Under the pieces are notes generated by a model. That model was not told where the DNA came from. It saw only the letters and a program-made list of their open reading frames with translations, and did no database searches. Shown here piece after piece: positions 1 through 9,642 of a stretch of 64,000 nt of DNA (positions are counted from its first letter, which is position 1; each line of letters starts with the position of its first letter). The stretch spans positions 496,001-560,000 of the forward strand of contig NZ_JAKJSD010000001.1 of the NCBI RefSeq assembly GCF_029029505.1, written 5' to 3'. A program made the translations under genes and the position numbers. The DNA is from Ancylomarina sp. DW003 (GTDB lineage: Bacteria; Bacteroidota; Bacteroidia; Bacteroidales; Marinifilaceae).

Positions 1-935
1 AGTACAGCAGCGTCTTTTTCTTCAACAATCAAAAGTTGAACCGCATGACGTCCTGATTGAATTCTACCAGCCGCATTTATTCTTGGACCAACTTTAAAAA
101 CAATATCATTGACGGATAAATCCTTATTAACACCAGCTAAGTCCATGATCGTCTTCAGACCTAATCGAGGATACTTATTCAGTTGAATTAGTCCATAATG
201 CGCTAAAACTCGATTCTCATTTTCAATAGGCACAATATCTGATGCTATACTCACAGCAACCAAATCCAACAAAGGAACTAAATTCTCAAAAGGCCAATTA
301 AGTTGTTGACTCAAGCCTTGCATTAACTTAAAACCAACACCACATCCCGATAGACAATCACAAGGATATTCACAATCTACACGCTTAGGATCTAAAACTG
401 CTGTTGCCTCAGGTAAAATCTCATCTGGTGTATGGTGATCGCAGATGATGAAATCAACGCCCTTTTCTTTGGCATATGCAATTTTCTCCATGGCTTTAAT
501 ACCACAATCCAATGCTATGACCAAAGTCACTTTACTTTCAGCTGCAAAATCGATTCCCTTTAAAGAAATACCATAGCCTTCAGAATAACGATCAGGAATG
601 TAATAATCGATATAGTCGAAATGTTTTTTTAGGAAGGTATAAACCAAAGCAACCGATGTTGTTCCATCAACATCGTAGTCACCATAGATCATGACACGCT
701 CTTGATTGTTTAAGGCTGTGATCAATCTGGTCACAGCCTTATCCATATCTTTCATTAAAAACGGGTCATGCAAATCGTCGAGACTTGGTCGAAAAAATGC
801 TTTTGCTTCGTCAAAAGTTTGAATTCCTCTTTGTACCAGCAAATTTGCAATAACCTTATCGACCCCTAGTGATTGAGAAAGCGACTCAATCGTTTCCTCA
901 TCTCCCGGCTCTTTGATTACCCATCTTTTATCCAT
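1..935 (-). CDS. recJ: RecJ single-stranded-DNA exonuclease, 3' end outside window
   Basis: Translating the minus strand from the ATG at 935 gives an open frame to the window edge. It begins MDKRWVIKEPGDEE and contains the DHH-family motifs YGDYDVDG (about residue 80) and CDHHTPDE (about residue 155), which bind the catalytic manganese ions. RecJ degrades single-stranded DNA 5'-3' in recombination and repair. About 311 residues are visible of a family norm near 570, so the C-terminal half is missing only because of the window edge. It lies 23 bp upstream of lipB on the same strand, so the two may share a transcript. Confidence 0.93.
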   Translation of the reverse strand, partial: MDKRWVIKEPGDEETIESLSQSLGVDKVIANLLVQRGIQTFDEAKAFFRPSLDDLHDPFLMKDMDKAVTRLITALNNQERVMIYGDYDVDGTTSVALVYTFLKKHFDYIDYYIPDRYSEGYGISLKGIDFAAESKVTLVIALDCGIKAMEKIAYAKEKGVDFIICDHHTPDEILPEATAVLDPKRVDCEYPCDCLSGCGVGFKLMQGLSQQLNWPFENLVPLLDLVAVSIASDIVPIENENRVLAHYGLIQLNKYPRLGLKTIMDLAGVNKDLSVNDIVFKVGPRINAAGRIQSGRHAVQLLIVEEKDAAV

Positions 936-958
936 AGTTCGATCTTTAGAACGGGAAA

Positions 959-1666
959 TTAGTCATTTTTAAACGTCATATCAAACAAGTTAGCGATATG
1001 ATTTTTCAAGTTATGTTTTACCTCCTCGATATCAAGCTCTTTACCCAGTTCTTTTTTTAAAGATGTGACTCCCTTGTCTTGAAAACCACATGGATTTATA
1101 TATCCAAAATAGTCTAAATCGGTGTTTACATTAAAAGCAAAACCGTGCATACTCACCCATCTGCTTACACGAACACCTATGGCACAGATCTTTCGAACAC
1201 TTGGTTTATCAATATCCAGCCAAACACCTGTTGCACCTTCAAGACGATGACCTTCTAATCCATAATCAGCAATACAATTAATTACCGCTTGTTCGAGATT
1301 ATCGATATAGTTTTTAATTCCCATATCGTAAGTCTCCAAATTTAGAATTGGATAACCTACAATTTGCCCTGGTCCATGATAAGTAATGTCACCCCCTCTA
1401 TTAATCTTATGGAAAGTAGCATTTTTCGCTTGTAGCTGAATCATATTAAGTAGCATGTTCTGCTCTTTACCACTTTTCCCAATAGTATACACATGAGGAT
1501 GCTCGCAGAATAAAAGATAGTTATTGCTCAGCTTCTTTTCTTCAGCTGGCAAATCAGCATTATCTTGTTTCGATTTTAAAACCTCATCAAATAATTCTTC
1601 CTGATAATCCCAAGCTTCCTTATAATCGATACTCGACAAATCACGAAATACGGTTTCTTTGCTCAT
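959..1666 (-). CDS. lipB: Octanoyl-[acyl-carrier-protein]-protein N-octanoyltransferase
   Basis: LipB transfers the octanoyl group from acyl carrier protein to lipoyl domains of the 2-oxoacid dehydrogenases and the glycine cleavage H protein. The 235-residue protein has the family signature RGGDITYHGPGQ (about 90-101), the KICAIGVRVSRWVSMHG block with the catalytic lysine, and an NPCGF motif with the catalytic cysteine. Length is normal for the family. It lies just downstream of lipA on the same strand (45 bp gap), so the two consecutive steps of lipoate synthesis look co-transcribed. Confidence 0.95.
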   Translation of the reverse strand: MSKETVFRDLSSIDYKEAWDYQEELFDEVLKSKQDNADLPAEEKKLSNNYLLFCEHPHVYTIGKSGKEQNMLLNMIQLQAKNATFHKINRGGDITYHGPGQIVGYPILNLETYDMGIKNYIDNLEQAVINCIADYGLEGHRLEGATGVWLDIDKPSVRKICAIGVRVSRWVSMHGFAFNVNTDLDYFGYINPCGFQDKGVTSLKKELGKELDIEEVKHNLKNHIANLFDMTFKND

Positions 1667-1711
1667 TTCAATATGGGTGTATGTTGTTTAAATCAATCAG
1701 TAATTGATATT

Positions 1712-2587
1712 TTATTTTTTAGCCAAGTCCTTCAAATCAAGAGCTTTTACATGTCGCTCTGCATGGTAAGATGAACGCACCAAAGGCGTACTCTCACAGA
1801 ATGTAAATCCTTTTTCCAAACCTACAGTTTCATATTTCTTGAAAGTTTCAGGTGTTACATACTCCTCAACAGCTAAGTGCTGACGAGATGGTTGAAGGTA
1901 TTGTCCAATTGTCATCACCTTAACACCTACTGCCAACAAATCATCCATTACCTGATAGATTTCTTCTTCTGTTTCACCTAAACCCAGCATAATTCCGGAT
2001 TTAGCAACAATTCCTGAATCAGCTATTTGCTTCAGAACCTGTAAGCTTAAATCATATTTGGCACGGCTACGCACTTCAGGCGTTAGTCGACGAACCGTTT
2101 CCAGATTGTGAGAAATCACTTCTGGCTTCTCATCTATTACTCGCTGAATATCTTCTTCCTTACCATTAAAATCTGGAATCAAGACTTCTAATGTCGTAGT
2201 TGGGTTATTCTTTCTGATTTCCTTAATGGTTTCAGCCCAAATCCCAGATCCACCATCTTCAAGATCATCACGATCTACCGATGTGATAACCGCATGCTTA
2301 AGTTTCATCAACTTAATAGATTTGGCCAAACGACGTGGCTCCTTCCAATCTGCTGCAAGAGGTTTACCCGTTTTTACATTACAAAACTTACAGGCTCTTG
2401 TGCAGATATTTCCCAATATCATGAAAGTTGCGGTTCCATTACCCCAACATTCTCCTACATTGGGACATTTTCCGCTTGAGCAAATTGTGTGCAAACCATG
2501 ATCGCGAACAATTCCATTCACATATGAGTAATCATCGCCCTTAGGCAATTGTATTTTCAACCAATCTGGTTTTCTCTTCATCTTCAT
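1712..2587 (-). CDS. lipA: Lipoyl synthase (radical SAM)
   Basis: LipA inserts two sulfur atoms into protein-bound octanoyl groups to make lipoyl cofactor. The 291-residue protein shows the auxiliary-cluster motif CSSGKCPNVGEC, the radical-SAM motif CTRACKFC and the C-terminal RSSYHAE motif whose serine ligates the auxiliary 4Fe-4S cluster. Length is typical. It is upstream of lipB and divergent from lysS across a 380-bp gap. A TAAATTTG box on the minus strand (2752-2745) could be its -7 element, but it lies over 150 bp from the start. Confidence 0.96.
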   Translation of the reverse strand: MKMKRKPDWLKIQLPKGDDYSYVNGIVRDHGLHTICSSGKCPNVGECWGNGTATFMILGNICTRACKFCNVKTGKPLAADWKEPRRLAKSIKLMKLKHAVITSVDRDDLEDGGSGIWAETIKEIRKNNPTTTLEVLIPDFNGKEEDIQRVIDEKPEVISHNLETVRRLTPEVRSRAKYDLSLQVLKQIADSGIVAKSGIMLGLGETEEEIYQVMDDLLAVGVKVMTIGQYLQPSRQHLAVEEYVTPETFKKYETVGLEKGFTFCESTPLVRSSYHAERHVKALDLKDLAKK

Positions 2588-2968
2588 TTTTTCAATTTTT
2601 TCGCCATCTCTTTCTCAGAAATGAAACATTGATCTGTAAAGAACAGTTTTTTATTAGTCTACTGAAACCAATCTTTGAGTAAATAGATTTTCTCTGTTTT
2701 TAAAACTCAAAAACAGCTACTTAGTCTGAATTAAAGATTGAATGCAAATTTATATTTTTGAGAATAAAGAACACCTGAAAATCAGAAAAATAATCGTCTG
2801 CTTTCCGACAGATAAAAAAACTTTATTTTTAAAGATTCTAAATACCCTTTAATTTTCGGCAAGTATAAGAAATAAATCGCTGATTTCCTCCTAACTAAAG
2901 CGGTTGCTTATAATATTTTGCACATATTATTATATCTTTGCATCCAAATTAATATTATTAGATTAGAG
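2588..2968. promoter_or_regulatory. Divergent lipA / lysS intergenic region
   Basis: This 380-bp AT-rich gap separates two outward-facing genes. On the plus strand TATCTTTG (2933-2940) matches the Bacteroidetes -7 consensus TAnnTTTG and sits 28 bp before the chosen lysS ATG. On the minus strand TAAATTTG (2752-2745) is a candidate for lipA. I see no convincing -33 element at the proper distance, and no RNA gene or riboswitch fold. Confidence 0.45.
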
Positions 2969-4690
2969 ATGAATACGTTAGAACTTAGTGAGCAAGAAGT
3001 CATTAGAAGAAATTCCCTAAAAGAACTTCAAGCATTAGGAATAAATCCATTCCCTGCTGCCGAATACAAGGTAAACGTGTATAGCGACGAGATTCTTGCG
3101 AATTTCGATCCTGAAGAGAATAATTATCAGGAAGTTGTCCTTGCAGGTAGAATTATGAGCCGCCGTATTATGGGTAAGGCTTCTTTTATTGAACTACAAG
3201 ATGCAAATGGTCGAATTCAGGTTTATATTAGCCGCGATGACATTTGCCCAGGTGAAGATAAAACACTTTACAATACAGTATTCAAAAAACTCTTGGATAT
3301 AGGTGACTTTGTAGGGATTAAGGGATACGTATTCAAAACAAAAGTTGGCGAAACTTCAGTTCACACTGCTGAGTTAACCGTTCTATCAAAATCTATTCGT
3401 CCTCTTCCAATTGTAAAGGAAAAAGACGGTAAAGTATATGATGCTTTTACTGATCCTGAGTTACGTTACCGTCAGCGTTACGTTGACTTGGTTGTTAACC
3501 CTAAGGTAAAAGACACATTTATCAAGCGTACTCAAATTATCAACTCAATGCGTGAGCTATTCAATAGCAAAGGTTATCTTGAGGTTGAGACTCCAATTCT
3601 ACAAGCAATTCCAGGTGGTGCATCTGCTCGTCCATTCGAAACGCATCACAATGCATTGGATATTCCTTTGTATATGCGTATTGCAAATGAGCTTTATCTA
3701 AAGCGTTTGATCGTTGGAGGTTTCGATGGTGTTTACGAGTTTGCAAAAGATTTCCGTAACGAAGGTATGGACCGTACTCATAATCCGGAATTTACTGTAA
3801 TGGAAATTTACGTAGCCTACAAAGACTACAACTGGATGATGGATTTTACTGAAGAAATGATTGAGAAAGTTGCTCTTGATCTTCACGGTAAAACCAAATT
3901 GGGATTAGGCGATAAGGAAATTGACTTTAAACGTCCTTTCAAACGTATTTCAATGACTGATTCTATCAAACACTTTACCGGGTTTGATATTACAGGAAAA
4001 TCAACAGAAGAACTTCGCACATTCTGTACTGAAATTGGTATTGAAGTAGATGAATCTTTCGGTAAGGGTAAGCTAATTGATGAAATTTTTGGTGAGAAAT
4101 GTGAAGGTAACTACATTCAACCAACATTCATCACTGATTACCCAGTTGAAATGTCTCCATTGTGTAAGAAGCATCGTGAAAACCCTGAGTTAACTGAGCG
4201 TTTCGAACTAATGGTTAATGGTAAAGAGGTTTGTAATGCTTATTCAGAGCTTAACGACCCTATCGATCAATTGGAGCGTTTCCAAGAGCAACTAAAATTA
4301 GGTGCTAATGGCGATGACGAAGCAATGTTTATCGATATGGATTTTGTTCGTGCTCTTGAGTATGGTATGCCTCCTACATCAGGTATGGGAATTGGTATCG
4401 ACCGTTTAACCATGTTGATGACAGATTCTCATTCTATACAAGATGTGTTATTCTTCCCTCAAATGCGACCAGAAAAGAAAGCTGTGATTGATGGTGATGA
4501 GAAATTCATGGATTTAGGTATTTCCAGAGAATGGGTTGAAGTTATTCGCAAAGCCGGATATCAAACTGTTGCTGCAATCAAAGAGATTAAATCAACAAAA
4601 TTCCACCAAGAGATTTGTGGAATCAATAAGAAAAACAAAATGGGATTAACTAATCCAAGCCAAGACGATGTTGCTGGCTGGTTAGCTTAA
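2969..4690 (+). CDS. lysS: Lysyl-tRNA synthetase, class II
   Basis: LysS charges tRNA-Lys. The order is an N-terminal OB-fold anticodon-binding domain (about residues 40-135) and a class II catalytic core with motif 2 around [15 protein letters not shown] and motif 3 around [12 protein letters not shown] start at the ATG at 2969 ([11 protein letters not shown]), giving 573 residues. The open frame reaches back to 2918, but the -7 box at 2933-2940 would then lie inside the gene. The enzyme is about 70 residues longer than the E. coli form, with a C-terminal helical tail seen in other Bacteroidia. A rho-independent terminator follows. Confidence 0.96.
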   Translation: MNTLELSEQEVIRRNSLKELQALGINPFPAAEYKVNVYSDEILANFDPEENNYQEVVLAGRIMSRRIMGKASFIELQDANGRIQVYISRDDICPGEDKTLYNTVFKKLLDIGDFVGIKGYVFKTKVGETSVHTAELTVLSKSIRPLPIVKEKDGKVYDAFTDPELRYRQRYVDLVVNPKVKDTFIKRTQIINSMRELFNSKGYLEVETPILQAIPGGASARPFETHHNALDIPLYMRIANELYLKRLIVGGFDGVYEFAKDFRNEGMDRTHNPEFTVMEIYVAYKDYNWMMDFTEEMIEKVALDLHGKTKLGLGDKEIDFKRPFKRISMTDSIKHFTGFDITGKSTEELRTFCTEIGIEVDESFGKGKLIDEIFGEKCEGNYIQPTFITDYPVEMSPLCKKHRENPELTERFELMVNGKEVCNAYSELNDPIDQLERFQEQLKLGANGDDEAMFIDMDFVRALEYGMPPTSGMGIGIDRLTMLMTDSHSIQDVLFFPQMRPEKKAVIDGDEKFMDLGISREWVEVIRKAGYQTVAAIKEIKSTKFHQEICGINKKNKMGLTNPSQDDVAGWLA

Positions 4691-4714
4691 TTGTTCACTC
4701 ACATATGACAAAAC

Positions 4715-4748
4715 GGGGAGCTTGAATCATTTCAAGCTTCACTTGTTT
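4715..4748 (+). terminator. Terminator after lysS
   Basis: An 8-bp perfect stem AGCTTGAA / TTCAAGCT (4719-4726 and 4731-4738) closes a TCAT loop and is followed by a T-rich stretch (acttgttttt). It lies 28 bp after the lysS stop codon. Confidence 0.7.
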
Positions 4749-4906
4749 TTCAACTTTCAAAAAATAATTGTTCTTTTACAGCACAATCATATCTTCAAGC
4801 TTATTTAAATTATCTTAAAGATAATGCTTACACCAAAAGCTTGGAAACTCTTGCATGATGTGTCATTAACATCGGCATAAGACTTTTGGGAACCAAAACT
4901 TATCAA

Positions 4907-5902
4907 ATGAACGAATCTTCTAAAATAGCCATTATTGGTGGAGGAAGTTGGGCTACTGCTATCGCAAAAATCCTTAGGGAAAATAAGGTTGAGCTTAACT
5001 GGTATATGAGAAATATAGATACAAGTTCTCAGTTCAAGAAGTTAGGGCATAATCCTCGCTACTTAACTGATGTTGACTTTGATATTGAAAAAATTTCCTT
5101 TTACAACAATCTCGATCAAATTGTTAAAGATTCAGATATAATCATTTTTGCCATTCCATCGGCATTCCTAAAGAACGCTTTATCTAAATTAACAGTCGAA
5201 CTTAAAGATAAATTCATCGTTTCAGCTATTAAAGGTATTGTTCCTGATGAGAATATGATTATTGGAGATTTTTTCCATAAAATTTACCAGGTCCCCACTG
5301 ATAGCATCGGGGTTATCTCAGGTCCTTGTCATGCCGAGGAAGTTGCAATGGAACGTTTATCCTATTTAACTATTTCTTGTCAGGATTCTGAGAAAGCTAG
5401 TTTCTTAGCTGACAAGTTAGAATGTTCTTATATCATGACAACCATATCAGATGACATTTATGGGACTGAATATGCAGCTGTTTTGAAGAATGTTTTTGCC
5501 ATCGCTGCAGGTATTTGTCACGGTTTGCGATATGGTGATAATTTCCAATCGGTATTAATTTCCAATGCCATTCAAGAAATTAAACGCTTTGTTGATACTG
5601 TTCATCCCATTACAAGAGATATTAAAAGTTCAGCTTATTTAGGAGACCTTTTAGTAACTTGCTATTCACAGTTTAGTCGTAACAGAACATTCGGAACAAT
5701 GGTAGGAAAAGGCTATTCAGTAAAAACAGCACAGCTTGAGATGCATATGATTGCCGAAGGTTATTATGCTGTAAAGTGTATTAAAGAAATAAACGAAAAG
5801 TATAATGTACATATGCCTATAACCATGGCTGTTTACAATATTTTATACGATCGTATTTCACCAGCTATTGAGATTACTCTTTTAACAGAAGAGCTTAGAT
5901 AA
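4907..5902 (+). CDS. gpsA: Glycerol-3-phosphate dehydrogenase [NAD(P)+]
   Basis: GpsA reduces dihydroxyacetone phosphate to sn-glycerol-3-phosphate for phospholipid synthesis. The N-terminal Rossmann motif IAIIGGGSWATAIA follows directly on the start chosen at 4907 (MNESSKIAI). An in-frame non-ATG start at 4886 would add seven residues and is less likely. Further family blocks are the SAIKGI segment, SGPCHAEEVA, and EYAAVLKNVFAIAAGI with the catalytic lysine. Its 331 residues are normal. pgi follows on the same strand after about 90 bp, so the two may form a small central-carbon operon. Confidence 0.94.
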   Translation: MNESSKIAIIGGGSWATAIAKILRENKVELNWYMRNIDTSSQFKKLGHNPRYLTDVDFDIEKISFYNNLDQIVKDSDIIIFAIPSAFLKNALSKLTVELKDKFIVSAIKGIVPDENMIIGDFFHKIYQVPTDSIGVISGPCHAEEVAMERLSYLTISCQDSEKASFLADKLECSYIMTTISDDIYGTEYAAVLKNVFAIAAGICHGLRYGDNFQSVLISNAIQEIKRFVDTVHPITRDIKSSAYLGDLLVTCYSQFSRNRTFGTMVGKGYSVKTAQLEMHMIAEGYYAVKCIKEINEKYNVHMPITMAVYNILYDRISPAIEITLLTEELR

Positions 5903-5994
5903 AAAACATCAAATCAATTATTATAAATCTACTCGTCCTTGTGAAGTTTTGAGGGGGATGAAACATAGGTCGGGTGGAACTTAATTTCAAGAAA

Positions 5995-7335
5995 ATGGAA
6001 CACATTAAATTAAGTGTCGACAAAACTTTGAACTTTGTTAGTAAAGACGACATCTTTAAGTACAAAGAAGACAGTAAAAAGCATTTAACTGCCCTTCAAG
6101 AAGGAACAGGTAAAGGCAATGACTACACAGGATGGGTTGAATTACCATCGCAGATTACATCGGAAGAGTTAAAAGATATTCAAAAAACTGCTGCAAACAT
6201 AAAAGAACGTGTTGAAGTTCTGGTGGTTATTGGTATTGGAGGTTCATATTTAGGAGCTAAAGCTGTTAACGATGCATTAGCAAGCAACTTTGATATGTTG
6301 CAAGCAGATAATGAGAATCCTCTGGTTCTATATGCAGGACAAAATATCAGTGAAGATTACCTTTACGAATTGATGGAGATTCTTGAGAATATTGAATTTG
6401 GAATTTGCGTAATTTCTAAATCAGGAACGACTACTGAGCCTGCTCTGGCTTTCCGTCTACTTAAGGAGTTACTGGAAGAAGGTGTAGGAAAAGAAGAAGC
6501 CAGAGAAAGAATTGTAGCAATTACAGATGAGTCAAAAGGTGCTTTGCGTACTTTAGCTGATCAAGAAGGTTATAAAACTTTCGTTATTCCTGACAATGTT
6601 GGGGGGCGTTATTCAGTATTAACTCCGGTAGGATTACTTCCAATAGCGGTTGCAGGTCATGATATTACACAATTGGTTGCCGGAGCAAAGGCAATGCAAG
6701 AATATACTTTTACTGCACAATTCGAAGAGAATCCGGCACTACTTTATGCCTCAACTCGAAACGCTTTATATTCAAAAGGAAAAGAGATTGAAATCTTAGC
6801 CAACTATAATCCTAAACTACACAACGTAGCTGAATGGTGGAAACAACTTTATGGCGAGAGTGAAGGAAAAGAGAATAAAGGTATTTTCCCTGCTGCAGTA
6901 GACTTCACTTGTGACCTACATTCAATGGGTCAGTATATTCAAGAAGGTAGACGCAATATCTTTGAAACAGTCGTTTCAATTGCAAAAACCAAGCATAAAG
7001 TTCTAATTCCTGAAGACAAGGCTAATCTTGACAAACTAAATTTCCTTGCTGGAAAAAGAGTTGATGAAGTAAATAAGATGGCAGAATTGGGAACACAGCT
7101 GGCTCATGTTGATGGTGGTGTACCAAACCTAAGAATTGAACTTCCGGAATTAAACGAGTTTTATATTGGAGAATTGCTTTATTTCTTCGAAATAGCTTGT
7201 GGTGTTAGTGGTTACATTCTTGACGTTAATCCATTTGACCAACCAGGTGTTGAAGCTTACAAGAGCAATATGTTCGCTTTGTTGGAAAAACCAGGTTTCG
7301 AAGAAGAGACTAAAAAAATTAAAGAGAGATTATAA
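5995..7335 (+). CDS. pgi: Glucose-6-phosphate isomerase
   Basis: Pgi interconverts glucose-6-phosphate and fructose-6-phosphate. Motifs are [12 protein letters not shown] (about 80), the sugar-phosphate site [10 protein letters not shown] (about 145) and [14 protein letters not shown]. The 446-residue length matches the short bacterial form found in Bacteroidia and Firmicutes. I prefer the ATG at 5995 ([11 protein letters not shown]) over a GTG at 5974 because the conserved N-terminus begins around there. A strong terminator follows. Confidence 0.95.
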   Translation: MEHIKLSVDKTLNFVSKDDIFKYKEDSKKHLTALQEGTGKGNDYTGWVELPSQITSEELKDIQKTAANIKERVEVLVVIGIGGSYLGAKAVNDALASNFDMLQADNENPLVLYAGQNISEDYLYELMEILENIEFGICVISKSGTTTEPALAFRLLKELLEEGVGKEEARERIVAITDESKGALRTLADQEGYKTFVIPDNVGGRYSVLTPVGLLPIAVAGHDITQLVAGAKAMQEYTFTAQFEENPALLYASTRNALYSKGKEIEILANYNPKLHNVAEWWKQLYGESEGKENKGIFPAAVDFTCDLHSMGQYIQEGRRNIFETVVSIAKTKHKVLIPEDKANLDKLNFLAGKRVDEVNKMAELGTQLAHVDGGVPNLRIELPELNEFYIGELLYFFEIACGVSGYILDVNPFDQPGVEAYKSNMFALLEKPGFEEETKKIKERL

Positions 7336-7356
7336 TAATCTGCTTTATAAATACAG

Positions 7357-7387
7357 AAAAGCTATCTCAATTGAGATAGCTTTTTTA
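7357..7387 (+). terminator. Terminator after pgi
   Basis: GCTATCTCAATTGAGATAGC (7361-7380) is a perfect 10-bp inverted repeat preceded by AAAA and followed by TTTTTT, a classical intrinsic terminator. Because of the A and T tracts it could also work for the gene converging from the right. Confidence 0.85.
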
Positions 7388-7408
7388 TTACCTGTGTATT
7401 CTCTTCTA

Positions 7409-7678
7409 TTAAATTTTAATATCGTTCTTTTTTATTTTATAAATGCGAATTCTCTTACCTGAAAACTGTCCCATAAAGAATGCAAAAAGCATAAATGGAT
7501 AAGTGTAAATCTCATAACCAACATCGAAAAAGTGTCGAAATAAAACAACAAATGGGATAGGTAAATGAATAGCCACAAACCATTTAACCGAGTATTTCCT
7601 GAATCCTTGACGAATATAACCAAAAGGAACATTTATCAAATAAGTTGCCATCATGGCATATAACAAATTCATCTCCAT
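7409..7678 (-). CDS. Small integral membrane protein, unknown function
   Basis: This is an 89-residue hydrophobic protein starting MEMNLLYAMMATY. Three likely membrane segments (about residues 4-20, 33-50 and 58-75) are separated by short basic loops, including GYIRQGFRKYSVK, and it ends in a lysine-rich tail. An in-frame start six codons upstream (7696) is possible. No family is recognised. It converges with pgi across the shared terminator and is divergent from the EamA transporter gene. That the frame is real rests on its membrane-protein composition and its convergent context. Confidence 0.55.
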   Translation of the reverse strand: MEMNLLYAMMATYLINVPFGYIRQGFRKYSVKWFVAIHLPIPFVVLFRHFFDVGYEIYTYPFMLFAFFMGQFSGKRIRIYKIKKNDIKI

Positions 7679-7826
7679 AGTGCTGCAAGTTAGCAATAGA
7701 TATGAGATTTGAAAATTTCAGATTTTGTAACGCAATAAAAATAACTAATGAATCAATTGATTTTCAACTAACAAAAAAGCTATAAATATTTCATAGGGCA
7801 ATTTCTTTATTTTCTGAAAACTTAGA

Positions 7827-7834
7827 TACATTTG
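7827..7834 (+). promoter_or_regulatory. Putative -7 box of the EamA gene
   Basis: TACATTTG matches the Bacteroidetes TAnnTTTG -7 consensus and lies 20 bp upstream of the ATG at 7855. No clear -33 TTTG element is seen, so this is a moderate call. Confidence 0.4.
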
Positions 7835-7854
7835 CACAAAATCTAAACTCAGGT

Positions 7855-8763
7855 ATGAAATTATCACAACAACTGAAAGGTTCGTTAATTGCGCTTTTAG
7901 CCACAATAACATTCTCGAATGTGTACATTTTCAGTAAGCTTGCCATGCAAGATGTTAGTTTGGCTAGTTTTGGTATTTTATGGTTTGGATTAGCTCTACT
8001 TTGGAACACACTATACAACTATCTTAAGAAAACAGATTATCGATTTAAAGATCTACCCAAAGAATCAAAACGAACCTTAATTTTAATATCTTTCTCTGAA
8101 CTCATTGCGACTTCAGCTTTTTTCCTGGCTATACAACTTACCCCAAATCCAACAATCGTTTCATTTCTTGCTAATACGAGTCCTATTTTCGTCATCATAT
8201 TAGGTTTCTTCTTCCTTAAGGAACGGTATTCATATCCTGAAATTTTCGGAATAATCATTACCATTATAGGTGTTGGTTTAATAAATATGACAGATACCGG
8301 GTTTCAATTAAAGGAATTAAAAAGCCCTGCAAGCTTGGCTACTTTTACTTTCGCTTTATTTTATGGGATTAGCTTAGTGCTGGCTAAAACTAAGGTTAGA
8401 TCACTACCATCTGCTATGATAACTCAATATCGTAATATAGCTCTCTGGTTAGGTTTTATCTTATTTAATATCTACCAGTTTGAGCTACCAAACTATACTA
8501 ACGAATCCATTCTATACATTATAATAGGCTCATTATTTGGTCCTTTTCTTGGGACAATACTTACATTTTCTGCTTTAAAATACTTGGAAGCATCGAAAGT
8601 TACCCTAATAATTACTAGCCGTAGTTTCTTTATTATACTAGGCTCTTTTATCTTATTGGGTATTCTACCAAGTCAAATTCAGCTTATTGGAGGTTTACTT
8701 ACCATACTGGGAATTGTAGTGATTTCAATTTCAGGAATGAAAAAGAAACTAAAAACAAATTAA
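7855..8763 (+). CDS. EamA/DMT-family transporter
   Basis: This 302-residue protein has about ten membrane helices arranged as two EamA repeats (roughly residues 8-145 and 155-292), the signature fold of the drug/metabolite transporter superfamily. Members export amino acids, nucleotide sugars or other small metabolites; the sequence gives no basis to name the substrate. The end of repeat 1 contains the typical PIFVIILGFFFLKERYS motif and repeat 2 ends with LGILPSQIQLIGGLLTILG. Its stop codon overlaps the 3' end of the convergent FNR-like gene by 4 bp. Confidence 0.85.
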   Translation: MKLSQQLKGSLIALLATITFSNVYIFSKLAMQDVSLASFGILWFGLALLWNTLYNYLKKTDYRFKDLPKESKRTLILISFSELIATSAFFLAIQLTPNPTIVSFLANTSPIFVIILGFFFLKERYSYPEIFGIIITIIGVGLINMTDTGFQLKELKSPASLATFTFALFYGISLVLAKTKVRSLPSAMITQYRNIALWLGFILFNIYQFELPNYTNESILYIIIGSLFGPFLGTILTFSALKYLEASKVTLIITSRSFFIILGSFILLGILPSQIQLIGGLLTILGIVVISISGMKKKLKTN

Positions 8764-9455
8764 CCATTAGCAGAGATCAATTTCAGTTTTTCCTTATTCA
8801 ATATTGAGATAGTTGAACCATTCGTTTCAATAATTCCTTCATTACAGAATTCTTTTAAAATCCTCACGACATTCTCTTTAGCCATGCCTGTGAACTCCCC
8901 CAGTTCTTGCCTCGAAAGAATAGGATTAAACTCATCGGATAAAAAAACTTCATCTGCCAAACTTAAAAGTCCCTCTGCCATTCGTCCTGGCATTTTCTTC
9001 TGAACAAGACTCATCATTTTATAAAAAGTACGTAAGGATTTTTCACTGATATCTTCCATATAGCCTTCGGCAAACAGAGAATTAGTTTGAACATAGGATT
9101 TTATCAACTTCATGTCAATAAAACAAGCCCTAACATCAGTAAGAGCGACCAGGCTATAATGGTGAGTTGAATCGACATAAGCACCTGGTCCAACTATTAG
9201 CCGGCCAGGTTTACAAAGTCCAAGAATAATTTTCTTCCCATCAAAACCTTCCAAGTATATTTTAGCAATACCAGATGATAAAAAAACAGCATTAGATGTT
9301 GGTGAACCAGCTTTAAAGATCATTTCTCCGGCAATGAAGCTAGACTGAAATCTATTCTCACTGATTTCTTTGATTTCATCAGTAGATAAATTCTTAAAAT
9401 TTGGCCAAGCATTGGGGCATGTACCACAACAAATATCAGTCCCTTTTCCAAACAT
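8760..9455 (-). CDS. Crp/Fnr-family regulator, candidate FNR-type Fe-S oxygen sensor
   Basis: A cyclic-nucleotide-binding-type beta barrel (about residues 25-140) is followed by a dimerisation helix and a C-terminal winged helix (RQELGEFTGMAKENVVRILK, about 183-202). Cysteines stand at 9, 10 and 13 (ICCGTCPN) and at 111 (VRACFIDM). Cys111 occupies the position of E. coli FNR Cys122, so a 4Fe-4S oxygen-sensing cluster is plausible. Cluster binding is inferred, not shown. A near-perfect FNR box lies 38 bp upstream of its start, and the gene is divergent from a cytochrome cluster, fitting control of anaerobic respiration and autoregulation. Confidence 0.82.
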   Translation of the reverse strand: MFGKGTDICCGTCPNAWPNFKNLSTDEIKEISENRFQSSFIAGEMIFKAGSPTSNAVFLSSGIAKIYLEGFDGKKIILGLCKPGRLIVGPGAYVDSTHHYSLVALTDVRACFIDMKLIKSYVQTNSLFAEGYMEDISEKSLRTFYKMMSLVQKKMPGRMAEGLLSLADEVFLSDEFNPILSRQELGEFTGMAKENVVRILKEFCNEGIIETNGSTISILNKEKLKLISANG

Positions 9456-9492
9456 ATTTTCGCTTTGTTAAAATGATCTTGTTTCTAATATA

Positions 9493-9506
9493 GTGATAAA
9501 TATCAA
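9493..9506. promoter_or_regulatory. FNR/CRP-type operator
   Basis: GTGATAAATATCAA is a 5-4-5 inverted repeat with one mismatch to the FNR consensus TTGATnnnnATCAA. It lies between the divergent FNR-like gene (38 bp away) and the first gene of the multiheme cluster (136 bp away), so it could control either or both. Confidence 0.6.
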
Positions 9507-9642
9507 TTCAAACCATAATTTATATCTCTTCTTTTCCTATTAAGAATCAATATTACAATAGATTACTGTCATAGCCGTTTATCTGTCTTTCTGTTTTCTA
9601 TTTACTAGATTTATTGAATAAATTCTCTAATCCCCTAATCTT

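Noticed and set aside
2226-2501. 91-codon frame antisense to lipA
   Set aside because: Fully within the well-supported lipA gene.
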